Assembly (NCBI RefSeq): GCF_035712445.1
Contig: NZ_DASTAT010000096.1
Span: 1 to 33,714 of the forward strand
Source: Oligoflexus sp.
GTDB taxonomy: Bacteria; Bdellovibrionota_B; Oligoflexia; Oligoflexales; Oligoflexaceae
Length of the DNA stretch: 33,714 nucleotides
Direction of reading: 5' to 3'
In this document: piece after piece, positions 24,111 through 31,483 of the stretch
Position numbering within the stretch: the first letter of the stretch is position 1
Layout: every line of letters begins with the position of its first letter
Notes under the pieces: model-generated
What the model was told of the DNA's origin: nothing
Database searches by the model: none
What the model saw: only the letters and a program-made list of their open reading frames with translations
Made by a program: the position numbers and the translations under genes

Positions 24111-24695
24111 ATGGGTGACAGCAAGACCACAGCATTGGTGAAGGAAGGGGTGCGCACGGCGTCCGTGCATCGGCTCTTCGGGCCTGGATTCGCACTCCCC
24201 GAAATGCTGCCGCCTCCGGCCACGGTATCCGATATTGATGAGACCTGGCTCGTGAAGATCGTCGTCAGCTCGGAGCCGATTCGCATTCAATTCAAGGTCT
24301 ACTACACCGTGGATCTCGCCAAGGCTCTCTATTTCTATAAGCACCCCGGAACCAAGGAATTGCCTGCGCGGATTTTTCACGACTTTATCCGTGAATTCTG
24401 CAATCTGACCGCCGGCGCGATCAAGGTGTGGCTGGCGGATCTGGTCGCGGTGATGAAGACCGACGATCTGATCGTGAACCTGCCCGACCAGAAGCCCGCG
24501 ATGGTCGAGATGCCGCCTTTCGGCAAGACCGATACCGACGACCAGCTCTACGATGTCTGGGTATTCAAAGCGGAAAACCTGGAGCTTCTTTGCGCGACGG
24601 AAATCCAGGTCTTTGATTGGGCCCAGGTGGCCAATATTCAGCCGAATGTTCATCCCGCCGAAGACAGCGGGAGTGACGAGATCGAATTTTTATAA
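24111..24695 (+). CDS. Second, divergent CheX-like protein
   Basis: This 194-residue protein is the third gene of the cheY-like operon, 28 bp after the CheX-like gene. Overall it is unlike its neighbour, but FHDFIREFCNLTAGAIKVWL has the same helix signature (Glu95 and Asn98 in ExxN, then a small residue, Gly and Lys) as WVAEISNRTLAGSKAHI next door. The N-terminal half has beta strands (VKIVVSSEPIRIQFKVYYTV), as in CheX. It may be a second phosphatase or a partner that binds the same receiver; its C-terminal 60 residues are acidic and unlike CheX. AAGGA lies 9-10 nt upstream of the ATG. The last six bases overlap the convergent prmA gene. Assignment to the family is tentative. Confidence 0.5.
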   Translation: MGDSKTTALVKEGVRTASVHRLFGPGFALPEMLPPPATVSDIDETWLVKIVVSSEPIRIQFKVYYTVDLAKALYFYKHPGTKELPARIFHDFIREFCNLTAGAIKVWLADLVAVMKTDDLIVNLPDQKPAMVEMPPFGKTDTDDQLYDVWVFKAENLELLCATEIQVFDWAQVANIQPNVHPAEDSGSDEIEFL

Positions 24696-25586
24696 GCCTT
24701 GGCGGGTCAAAGCCAGGGCGATCCAGCCCCGTTCCACGATGCGCTGCGCTTCCTTCATGCCCAAAGCCGCCGCTGCGCGGAGGATCGGCTCCACATTCGC
24801 TTCATGAAAACCAGCCAGAAGCAAAAGTCCACCCGCTTTCAAACGCTGCTGCAAAGCCGGCAGGAGATGGGTCAGCGTGGGCGGCAGAATATTGCACGCA
24901 ATCGTCTCAAAGACTTCATCCGCGGGTGGCAGGCTGCCTTCGATCAAAGGAAAAGGCACGGCATTCAAACTTTGATTGCGCCGCGCCACGGCCAAAGCCT
25001 CAGGCTCGATGTCAGTTCCCATGAGGTCCGCATATCCCAGATAATGCGCAACCAAAGCCAGCACGCCCGTGCCGGTTCCCACATCCAAAAAGCGGGAACC
25101 CGGCGCAGGCTTCGCGCATACTTTTTCCATGAGCCTGACCATGGCCTGGGTGGTCGCATGCTGCCCCGATCCAAAGACCAGCCCGCTTTCCAAACGTATG
25201 CGCTGACGTGAACCCGGATCCTGTTTCGCCTGATGGTCGCTGATGAAAAAGCGTTCCGTCGTCAAAGCCTCAAAGGCCGGCTCCCACGCCGTCTGCCAGA
25301 TCGCATCAGCAATCCGCCGCCATTGAATATCGAGCTGCTGGCCAAATTGCGCCTTCAAGTCCGACACGAGCTGCAGCATGACGCTTTCGTCATAACTGTA
25401 GATCACCAGAGGCAGTTCCAGCGCGCCTCGCTCAAAGGCGTCCACCCAGGCCTGTTCTTCGCCATCATCCGCGTCCAGCTGATCACAGCTGCCTTCGATA
25501 TAATCGGTGAAACCGAGTTCCTCCAGCCGGGCCACCAGGGCTTCGCGGCACCCTTGTGGCGTCAATGTGAGTTCGATGACTTCCAT
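24690..25586 (-). CDS. prmA: Ribosomal protein L11 methyltransferase
   Basis: This 298-residue SAM-dependent enzyme methylates ribosomal protein L11. The N-terminal L11-binding domain covers 1-110. The catalytic part has the PrmA substrate-loop motif ESGLVFGSGQHATTQAMV, SAM motif LDVGTGTGVLALVA, DIEPEALAVARRN and the NPPY-like motif ACNILPPTL. Length is normal for the family. The gene is monocistronic and converges on the CheX-like operon with a 6-bp overlap, so the two transcripts may interfere. Confidence 0.93.
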   Translation of the reverse strand: MEVIELTLTPQGCREALVARLEELGFTDYIEGSCDQLDADDGEEQAWVDAFERGALELPLVIYSYDESVMLQLVSDLKAQFGQQLDIQWRRIADAIWQTAWEPAFEALTTERFFISDHQAKQDPGSRQRIRLESGLVFGSGQHATTQAMVRLMEKVCAKPAPGSRFLDVGTGTGVLALVAHYLGYADLMGTDIEPEALAVARRNQSLNAVPFPLIEGSLPPADEVFETIACNILPPTLTHLLPALQQRLKAGGLLLLAGFHEANVEPILRAAAALGMKEAQRIVERGWIALALTRQGL

Positions 25587-25723
25587 TTTGTATGAGCCTC
25601 CGTTGGGCTGGCCAGCGTACGGCGACAGGCGTCTTCTTGTCCAGATGGAAAGCTGACGTTCCGTTCACTCACCGCATATTTTCCGCATTTCCCGTCGCCG
25701 GGCCTGGTCTTTTGAGCTACTAT

Positions 25724-25773
25724 GAGCGCTGCTCAAGGGGCTGGCAGCTGACCCGCTGCAACCAGCGGGCCCC
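25724..25773 (+). promoter_or_regulatory. Structured leader before the DsbA-like gene
   Basis: Between 25724 and 25773 are GAGC/GCTC with a 3-base loop, and the perfect hairpin CCCGCTG-CAAC-CAGCGGG at 25752-25769, 30 bp before the ATG. GGGGCTGG (25737-25744) could instead pair with CCAG and CCCC in 25762-25773, competing with that hairpin. No long T-run follows. This may be an mRNA stabiliser or an attenuator-like switch. Confidence 0.4.
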
Positions 25774-25799
25774 CTATCATTAATTTTGGAGTCGTACCT

Positions 25800-26873
25800 A
25801 TGAGTTCTGGATTGTTGGTATCAGTTCTAATCGGTGGCCTCGGCATCGGCGGCGCTGTGGGTTACATGGCAGGCGCCACTACGAAGAAAGCCGGCGCACC
25901 AGCTGCGACAAGCAGCGCGGCACCTGCGCAAAACACCGCATGGTTCAGCTATGACGGCCAAACCTATGATACCGCGTCGCTGCCTTCGCAAGTGCAGACC
26001 GCGATCTATCAAGCCGATATGGAAGCCCACAATCAAAAGCTCGGCATGATCCGCGAGTTCGCCATGCGCATCGCTCTTTCGAAGGAGCAAGGCAAATTCA
26101 CGACTCTCGATAAACTGCCCCAGCTCGATACTCTCCTGACCTTCACGCCTCCAACCGATGCGCAGGCCAAGGAATTCTATGAGCAGAACAAAGATAAAGT
26201 GCAGGGCATGAGCTATGAGCAGATCGCCCCACGCATCAAGGAATTCATGGCTCAGCAGGGCAAGATGCAGACCTTTCAAAAAGAATGGGATCGCTTGACC
26301 AAGTCGGGCAAGCTGAAGATCCTCGCCCAGGAGCCAGGTTCGCCGAACGTGAGCATCCCTGTGGAAATGTTCCCCTCTCGCGGCGACGGCAAGGACGTGC
26401 TGGTCGAAGTCTCCGACTACCTCTGCCCCCACTGTGCTGAAGTGCAGCCTGAAATCAAAAAGCTCGAAGAGAAGCTGAAAGGCAAGCTCAAGTTCGTCCA
26501 GGTGAACTTCTCTCTGCGTCCTACTCAGCTGAGCGGCGCGATCGCCGAAGGCGCTTTCTGTGCAAGCAAGCAGAGCACGGAAGGCTTCTGGAAATATCAT
26601 GATGTGGCCTTCAGCAAGCCCGTCGGCAGCATGAACGATTCCTACGATGTGGCGAAAGTGAAGCCCATCGCCGAAGGCGCAGGTCTGAACGTGGCGGACT
26701 GGGAAGCCTGCATGAAGACTCAGGAGCCCAAGGATTTTGTGAAGAAGACAGCTGAGATCGTCAATGGCCTCGGCGTGACCGGAACACCGACCTTCTTCCT
26801 GAACAATCAGCGCGTGAATATCCATAGCCCCGGTGAGCTATCTTCCCTCGTGGAAAGCAAGCTGGCTGGTTGA
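25800..26873 (+). CDS. Membrane-anchored SurA-N-like / DsbA thiol oxidoreductase
   Basis: This is a 357-residue envelope protein. A glycine-rich hydrophobic segment (residues 4-25) is a signal anchor or uncleaved signal. Residues 60-180 are helical and read like a SurA N-terminal chaperone domain (TDAQAKEFYEQNKDK, SYEQIAPRIKEFMAQQGK, LTKSGKLKILAQEP). Residues 185-355 are a DsbA-type thioredoxin fold with redox centre CPHC (209-212) and cis-Pro loop GTPTFF. It should oxidise or isomerise disulfides of exported proteins while its N-domain holds them. The secreted DUF4360 protein encoded in this window is a possible client. GGAG lies 9 nt before the ATG. Codons are biased as in highly expressed genes. 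A hairpin terminator follows. Confidence 0.88.
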   Translation: MSSGLLVSVLIGGLGIGGAVGYMAGATTKKAGAPAATSSAAPAQNTAWFSYDGQTYDTASLPSQVQTAIYQADMEAHNQKLGMIREFAMRIALSKEQGKFTTLDKLPQLDTLLTFTPPTDAQAKEFYEQNKDKVQGMSYEQIAPRIKEFMAQQGKMQTFQKEWDRLTKSGKLKILAQEPGSPNVSIPVEMFPSRGDGKDVLVEVSDYLCPHCAEVQPEIKKLEEKLKGKLKFVQVNFSLRPTQLSGAIAEGAFCASKQSTEGFWKYHDVAFSKPVGSMNDSYDVAKVKPIAEGAGLNVADWEACMKTQEPKDFVKKTAEIVNGLGVTGTPTFFLNNQRVNIHSPGELSSLVESKLAG

Positions 26874-26883
26874 TCGCATGAGT

Positions 26884-26921
26884 CCCCGCTCCTTCAGCTG
26901 GAGCGGGACCCCTCTTTCAGG
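26884..26921 (+). terminator. Terminator after the DsbA-like gene
   Basis: CCCGCTCC, a 7-base loop and GGAGCGGG form a perfect 8-bp GC-rich stem 11 bp past the stop codon, followed by a CCTCTTTC tract. The T-run is weak, but position and stem are good. Confidence 0.65.
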
Positions 26922-26970
26922 TTAAACTTCCTTGCAGCGAGGATGGTGAACGCCGAAAGAGAGTCACTCC

Positions 26971-28326
26971 GTGAAAAGATGGATAGCATTCTGGCAACAG
27001 GCCTCAGGCTATGGATGCCAACCGGCAATGGCGCTCCCGGAGCGCAAGCGGATCCGTCTCACCAATCAGTCCTCCCTTGTTCTCACGCTCCTGATCGCTC
27101 TTTACGCCCTGGTCTTCGGCCTCTACGGTCCTGCGCCTCTCGGCCTCATCACCTGGGGTGTCGCCCTTCTCTTTGCAACCATTCCCGCCTTGAATAAAAT
27201 CAGCCGCGGCGCGGTCGCTGTACGCTATGGCTTTCTCCTGCTCAGCTTCATCAGCATCTTCATCTATAGCCTTCTGGTCGGCAAAGAGAGCGGCATTCAT
27301 CTTTTTTTCATTTCCGCGATCGCCACGCCCTTCATCGTCCTGGACATGCGGCGACCCTTTCTGATCTTCGTCTTCTGCATGATTCCCTTGCTGCTGATTT
27401 TTACGTTGGAGCTTTTTCTTTATGACCTTGTGCAGCCCCTCGCCTTCTCCCGACGCACGCAGAGGCTGATTTACCTGATGATGCTGCCCTCGGCGGCTAT
27501 GACGACGTTTCTTTATTCGGGCTATTTCTATCTGATCAATCAGATCAGTGAAAAAGAGCTGCACGCCAGCATCCAGGATCTTTCTCACAGCAAAAAACTG
27601 ATCGAAGACCAGCAGCTGCAGCTGGCCACGGCCTCGCGCCTTTCCGCCATCGGTGAACTCTCGGGCAGCATCGCCCATGAAGTCAATAATCCTTTATCCA
27701 TCATTCTGGGCTATACGGAACTTATTACGAAGCTTCTGCGCATGGAACCACTGGATCGGGAGCGCATCCTTCAGACCTGCGATAAAATTCTGAAGACCGT
27801 CAGTCGCATCAATAGAATCGTGGTGGGTCTGCGTAAACTCTCGCGCGAAGGACAGGATGATCCTTTGGAAAGAGCCAATCTGAAAGAGGTTATCGAAGAC
27901 GCCCTCTCCGTCTGCACAGAAAGCCTGGCTCAACTCGATATCGAGCTGCGGGTGCATCTGCCCGAGGAGCCCTGCCTTTGCCTCTGCCGTCCCCTGCAGA
28001 TCTCGCAGGTGCTCCTGAATCTGATTCAAAATGCCAAGGACGCCGTCCAGGGTCTCAGCACGCGCTGGATTGAAATTGAAATCAAAGGGGAAGGTACCTG
28101 GTTCAGGATACTGGTGAAGGACAGCGGCGTGATTCGGGATCCGGAGATTCTTTCCCGCATTGGCCAGCCTTTTTTCACGACCAAGCCGCCGGGCATCGGC
28201 ACGGGCCTCGGGCTCAGTATTTCACGAAAAATCATGGCGGCGCATGGGGGCCGTATCGAACTGGATAAAGAGGCCAGCTCCACGACCTTTGTCATGCAGC
28301 TGCCTCGCGAGGCGCAAACTTCCTAA
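26971..28326 (+). CDS. Membrane sensor histidine kinase
   Basis: This is a 451-residue two-component kinase. Residues 35-190 contain about six hydrophobic segments and little periplasmic sequence, so the sensing part lies in the membrane. A helix (191-225) leads to the HisKA box LSAIGELSGSIAHEVNNPLS with phospho-acceptor His236. The ATPase has LLNLIQNAKDAV (348-359) and GIGTGLGLSISRKIMAAHGG (408-427). The D-box is KDSGVIRD, lacking the second Gly of the usual DxGxG. A GTG start is assumed at 26971; an AAAGAGAG sequence lies upstream. No response regulator gene is adjacent, so it is an orphan kinase here. It converges on the protease gene with a gap of 6 bp and no visible terminator. Confidence 0.85.
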   Translation: MKRWIAFWQQASGYGCQPAMALPERKRIRLTNQSSLVLTLLIALYALVFGLYGPAPLGLITWGVALLFATIPALNKISRGAVAVRYGFLLLSFISIFIYSLLVGKESGIHLFFISAIATPFIVLDMRRPFLIFVFCMIPLLLIFTLELFLYDLVQPLAFSRRTQRLIYLMMLPSAAMTTFLYSGYFYLINQISEKELHASIQDLSHSKKLIEDQQLQLATASRLSAIGELSGSIAHEVNNPLSIILGYTELITKLLRMEPLDRERILQTCDKILKTVSRINRIVVGLRKLSREGQDDPLERANLKEVIEDALSVCTESLAQLDIELRVHLPEEPCLCLCRPLQISQVLLNLIQNAKDAVQGLSTRWIEIEIKGEGTWFRILVKDSGVIRDPEILSRIGQPFFTTKPPGIGTGLGLSISRKIMAAHGGRIELDKEASSTTFVMQLPREAQTS

Positions 28327-28332
28327 GGTTCC

Positions 28333-29517
28333 TTATTCCAGTGCAGCCGCTGGATTCGAGTAAAGGAAAAGGTTCGGCGATGCGGTACCCGGATTTTTCA
28401 CGATATTGGGCGTCGCATTCTTTTTCACCAGAGCATCAATCTGGGCTGGTGTCGCCCGCGGATTTTCTTCCAGATAAAGCGCCACGACGCCCGCTACGTG
28501 CGGGGATGCCATCGAGGTTCCGCTGATCGTGCTGGTGGCTGTATCATTGCTTCGCCAGGCGCTGGTGATGCTGGAACCTGGAGCAAAGATGTCCACGCAC
28601 CTGCCGAAGTTCGAATAGGACGCGCGATTATCGGTCCGGGTCGTGGCCCCTACGGTGATGGCCTCGGGAACGTTCGAAGGGGACACATTGCAGGCGTTCT
28701 GATTTTCGTTGCCGGCGGCGACCACGAAGACCACCCCGGATTTCACGGCAGCCTGCACGGCTTCATCCAAAGACTGCGACTTGTCTCCGCCGAGGCTCAT
28801 GTTGGCCACGGCAGGCTTGTTGGCATTTTTCGCGACCCAATCTATTCCGGCGATCACGCCCGCGTCATCACCGCTGCCGTCGCAGCCCAGCACGCGAACG
28901 CCGTGAACCGTCACGTTTTTCGCCACACCATAGGTCGTGCCGCCGATCGTTCCGGATACGTGCGTGCCGTGGCCATTGCAATCATTCGTGCCGTTGCCAT
29001 CATTGATCGACGAAAAGCCCTGACCGACCCGGCCCTTGAATTCGCTGTGGGTCGTGCGCGTGCCTGTATCAATAATATAGGCATGAACGCCCTGCCCGGT
29101 GCTGGTGTAATTATAAGTCCGGTCCAAGCCACTGCGGGCATCCACACGATCCAGACCCCAGGTCGCCGAGGCCTGCACGGCATTGATGCGAACGATCCTG
29201 TTGACTTCCACCCGCTCGACATTGGGATCCTGAAGAAGGGCTTCGATCTGGTCATCCTGGGCCTTGATCGAGAATCCCGGGAAAACATGGGTATACTGCT
29301 GAAGCACCTTGATCCCATAATTCATCTGCAGGCGATCGGCTTCCTGCAGAACGTAATCCGCGGAACTCACGCTGTCGCGATTCGCATCACTTTTCAATTT
29401 CACGATGTAATGATCTGGTATGCGGTTTGGATTATCAGGATCAAGAAGCGTAGTCGCAAGGAGACTGCTACTGACCAATGCACTGACGACAGCGGCACAC
29501 AGAACGAAAGCACGCAT
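28333..29517 (-). CDS. Secreted subtilisin-like serine protease (S8, proteinase K type)
   Basis: This is a 394-residue exported pre-pro-protease. A signal peptide covers about 1-21, and an I9-type propeptide follows (DHYIVKLKSDA, FPGFSIKAQDDQIEALLQDP, VERVEVNRIVRI) to about 115. The catalytic domain has Asp150 (YIIDTGT), His183 (NGHGTHVSGTIGG), oxyanion Asn270 (AAGNEN) and Ser335 (SGTSMASPHVAG); all essential residues are present. The propeptide acts as chaperone and inhibitor until cleaved. No extra C-terminal domain is seen. A longer frame from TTG 29529 exists, but GGAGG at 29523-29527 would then lie inside it, so ATG 29517 is right. It probably supports nutrient scavenging or predation. 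Confidence 0.93.
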   Translation of the reverse strand: MRAFVLCAAVVSALVSSSLLATTLLDPDNPNRIPDHYIVKLKSDANRDSVSSADYVLQEADRLQMNYGIKVLQQYTHVFPGFSIKAQDDQIEALLQDPNVERVEVNRIVRINAVQASATWGLDRVDARSGLDRTYNYTSTGQGVHAYIIDTGTRTTHSEFKGRVGQGFSSINDGNGTNDCNGHGTHVSGTIGGTTYGVAKNVTVHGVRVLGCDGSGDDAGVIAGIDWVAKNANKPAVANMSLGGDKSQSLDEAVQAAVKSGVVFVVAAGNENQNACNVSPSNVPEAITVGATTRTDNRASYSNFGRCVDIFAPGSSITSAWRSNDTATSTISGTSMASPHVAGVVALYLEENPRATPAQIDALVKKNATPNIVKNPGTASPNLFLYSNPAAALE

Positions 29518-29522
29518 GCGGA

Positions 29523-29527
29523 CCTCC
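29523..29527 (-). promoter_or_regulatory. Ribosome binding site that fixes the protease start
   Basis: GGAGG on the minus strand, five bases before the ATG at 29517. Confidence 0.75.
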
Positions 29528-29571
29528 AAAGTGGATCGTTTGCAAAGCTCTTCTCATATTTATTGACTGTG

Positions 29572-29602
29572 ACTATAACGCAATATGCACACCCTGGGTC
29601 AA
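29572..29602 (-). promoter_or_regulatory. Candidate promoter of the protease gene
   Basis: On the minus strand TTGACC, 19 bp, TATAGT. Both hexamers match the sigma-70 consensus at five of six positions; the spacer is two bases longer than ideal. It lies about 55 bp before the start codon. Confidence 0.4.
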
Positions 29603-29809
29603 GTGAGAGTTATTCCAGGCATAAGCCACCGGCCTTTGCTTAACAGTCCTTGCGCAAAAATTTCCTTACCGCAGGAAAGAAAGGCAAGCTGGGATCATCT
29701 CCACGGGTCGAACTGTGAGAAGGTTTAATCGTTTCCTCAAGACTCGATTTTCCCAGCTGCTTTCCACGGCATTAAATGTCATAGGAGTCAGCTGACGAAA
29801 GGAGATGTA

Positions 29810-29839
29810 ATGATGGGCACAGGTTGCACATCGTCGTGA
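29810..29839 (+). CDS. Possible 9-codon leader ORF
   Basis: AAAGGAG at 29798-29804 lies five bases before ATG, which opens the frame MMGTGCTSS followed by TGA. This ribosome site is the best in the region, better than that of the 295-residue gene which starts 48 bp further on, and no longer frame uses it. It may be a leader whose translation governs the downstream gene, or a remnant of an older gene start. It has no recognised sequence; the call rests on the ribosome site alone. Confidence 0.3.
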   Translation: MMGTGCTSS

Positions 29840-29887
29840 AGCTGTCACCTTGGGGTGTGAATGATTAAAGGTAGAGGAAGAAAAGCC

Positions 29888-30772
29888 ATGGCCGCACGAA
29901 CCTTCCTGAGCTTCATCCTGGGCCTTCAGTTAACCCTGAGCACCGCCGCCACGGCTTTGACCGCCAAGCAATCAGGTCGCGTCCTGGACCTTCCTCCGCG
30001 CCCCAAGACTGCGCTGACCGGTTCAGCCTTTCTGAATAAAATCAAAAATCTGGCACCTGCGAAACGCGAGAAAGCCATCGTTTCAGAAATTCTCAAGGGC
30101 AATATCCCGAACTTTCAGCGCTTTCTTTATCCTGTGGAACGCCGTCTGACGAGCGGTCCCTATCGCGGGCAAATCTTACGTTTTTGGGCTGTTCCGGATT
30201 ATTTGGCCATCGGCTCGGATCGTGATTACGTGCGCGTTCCTCTCAATATGTATAGTGTGAAAGCCCTGGCCCAGAAACTCGATCTCAGCCTTCCCACGGC
30301 AAAGATGGTCGATGACATCTATGCCCAGGCGAAAGTAAAGCTGAAGCCGGTTCCGCTGCCTGCGAACAAAGCCATCACAAGTGCGGGCAACATACTGAAG
30401 CATAATAGTCTTGTTCAGAATCAATTGAGTCACAGCGCCTGGCGTCCTGGAATTCTGCTCGCAGGTCATAAAAAAGATGTGGTGCAGAGCCGCCGCCTGA
30501 CGAAAAAACCCGGAGCGATTGCGATCTACGGCTGGCATCAGAAAAACGCGACTCCGATCCAACCTCTTTCCACTGTTCATAGCGCAGACTACGCAGACTA
30601 CAGCCACGGCATCCGCCTCGTCTCGAATGCCGTCGAGATTGGAACAAGGACTCTTGATCTGCGGGATGTGTTGAGTCAGAGCCCAACGGCTTCGCTTCTG
30701 AGTGATGAAGGCGTGATTCCCCAGCCGTACCATATCTCGACCCGTTCGACCATGCCGGTCGCGGCGCATTGA
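29888..30772 (+). CDS. Secreted protein of unknown function
   Basis: This is a 294-residue protein. MAARTFLSFILGLQLTLSTAA followed by TALTA is a signal peptide. I do not recognise the family. The mature part starts with a basic segment, then FWAVPDYLAIGSDRDYVRVPLN, a helix (ALAQKLDLSLPTAKMVDDIY), ILLAGHKKDVVQSRRL, AIYGWHQ, and STVHSADYADYSHGIRLV, a His/Asp/Tyr-rich stretch that could be an active or metal site. One cannot tell an enzyme from a binding protein here. It contains no cysteine. The frame is open from 29861, but ATG 29888 has AGAGGAAG upstream and gives a proper signal peptide. The gene stands alone behind a possible leader ORF. Confidence 0.7.
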   Translation: MAARTFLSFILGLQLTLSTAATALTAKQSGRVLDLPPRPKTALTGSAFLNKIKNLAPAKREKAIVSEILKGNIPNFQRFLYPVERRLTSGPYRGQILRFWAVPDYLAIGSDRDYVRVPLNMYSVKALAQKLDLSLPTAKMVDDIYAQAKVKLKPVPLPANKAITSAGNILKHNSLVQNQLSHSAWRPGILLAGHKKDVVQSRRLTKKPGAIAIYGWHQKNATPIQPLSTVHSADYADYSHGIRLVSNAVEIGTRTLDLRDVLSQSPTASLLSDEGVIPQPYHISTRSTMPVAAH

Positions 30773-30889
30773 AGGCAGCTTCGTTGGTCTCTCACTGCCG
30801 ACTCTCCCGGGAGCGGCACACTGCTTATCACACGATATCTTTTCAGCGGAAATTTACGGCGGAAACGCCAAGGGTAGGATCAGTAGGGA

Positions 30890-30930
30890 GCGGATCGCCG
30901 GCGGCTAAGGCACGGCATCCGCTTCTGCTT
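30890..30930 (+). terminator. Weak terminator candidate between convergent genes
   Basis: GCGGAT, CCG, loop, CGG and ATCCGC form an imperfect hairpin at 30890-30922, followed by TTCTGCTTTT. It lies between the secreted-protein gene and slyD, which converge. The bulges and broken T-run make it uncertain. Confidence 0.35.
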
Positions 30931-30950
30931 TTGCAGCCCCAAAAAAGGCA

Positions 30951-31433
30951 TCAGTGGTGGTGACCACCGACTCCATGAACGTGACCATGAGCCAGTTCTT
31001 CCTGAGTCGCGGTTCTGACGTCAACAACAGCCACGTCAAAGTTAAGGGTTTTGCCAGCCAGCGGATGGTTCGCATCCACAGTGACTTCTTTATCAGTCAA
31101 TTTAACAACGGTCACAACCATGACTTCGTCGTCAGTCTGAGCCTGAAGCTGCATGCCAGGACGGAGGTCCTTGATGCCCGAGAACTGTGTGCGGGGCACA
31201 ACTTCAACCAGAGCCTCGTCTCTTTCACCGTAGCCTTCTTCAGGTTTCACGCGAACCTGGAAGGAGTCGCCCTTCTTCTTGCCGATGAAGGCGCGCTCAA
31301 GACCAGGAATGATGTTACCCATGCCCAAAATAAAAGCCAATGGGTCCTGGCCAGCGGACGTATCGATCAAATTGCCCTCGTCGTCTTTGACGGTATAATC
31401 CATGAGAACGACTGAATTTTGTCCTGCGATCAT
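30951..31433 (-). CDS. slyD: SlyD-type FKBP peptidyl-prolyl isomerase
   Basis: This is a 160-residue folding helper. The FKBP part (about 1-70 and 125-145) has VVLMDYTVKDDEGNLIDTS, PLAFILGMGNIIPGLERAF and an LNFDVAVVDV end. The insert-in-flap chaperone domain lies between (about 70-120: EEGYGERDEALVEVVPRTQF). The C-terminus is His-rich (HGHVHGVGGHHH), the nickel-binding tail seen in SlyD. It is likely cytoplasmic, helping fold proteins and supplying nickel to enzymes such as hydrogenase; no such enzyme is encoded here. AGAGG precedes the ATG. It follows the UbiA gene on the same strand with a gap of about 50 bp. Confidence 0.93.
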   Translation of the reverse strand: MIAGQNSVVLMDYTVKDDEGNLIDTSAGQDPLAFILGMGNIIPGLERAFIGKKKGDSFQVRVKPEEGYGERDEALVEVVPRTQFSGIKDLRPGMQLQAQTDDEVMVVTVVKLTDKEVTVDANHPLAGKTLNFDVAVVDVRTATQEELAHGHVHGVGGHHH

Positions 31434-31483
31434 AAGTATCCTCTACGCTAAAGAGCACAAGTCACTACCCTAGCACAGAAACT

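Larger units (their letters stand above)
29518..29887. other. Divergent intergenic region, protease / secreted protein
   Basis: Besides the leftward promoter candidate, this 370-bp gap holds TTTCCT/AGGAAA with a 6-base loop (29661-29678), a perfect 10-bp palindrome GTCAGCTGAC (29787-29796), and directly behind it a short frame with a strong ribosome site (listed separately). The palindrome is well placed to be an operator or to hide the ribosome site. No other gene is seen. Confidence 0.45.

Noticed and set aside
28498..29643. Plus-strand open frame of 381 codons
   Set aside because: It is antisense to the subtilisin-like protease, which has a complete catalytic triad.
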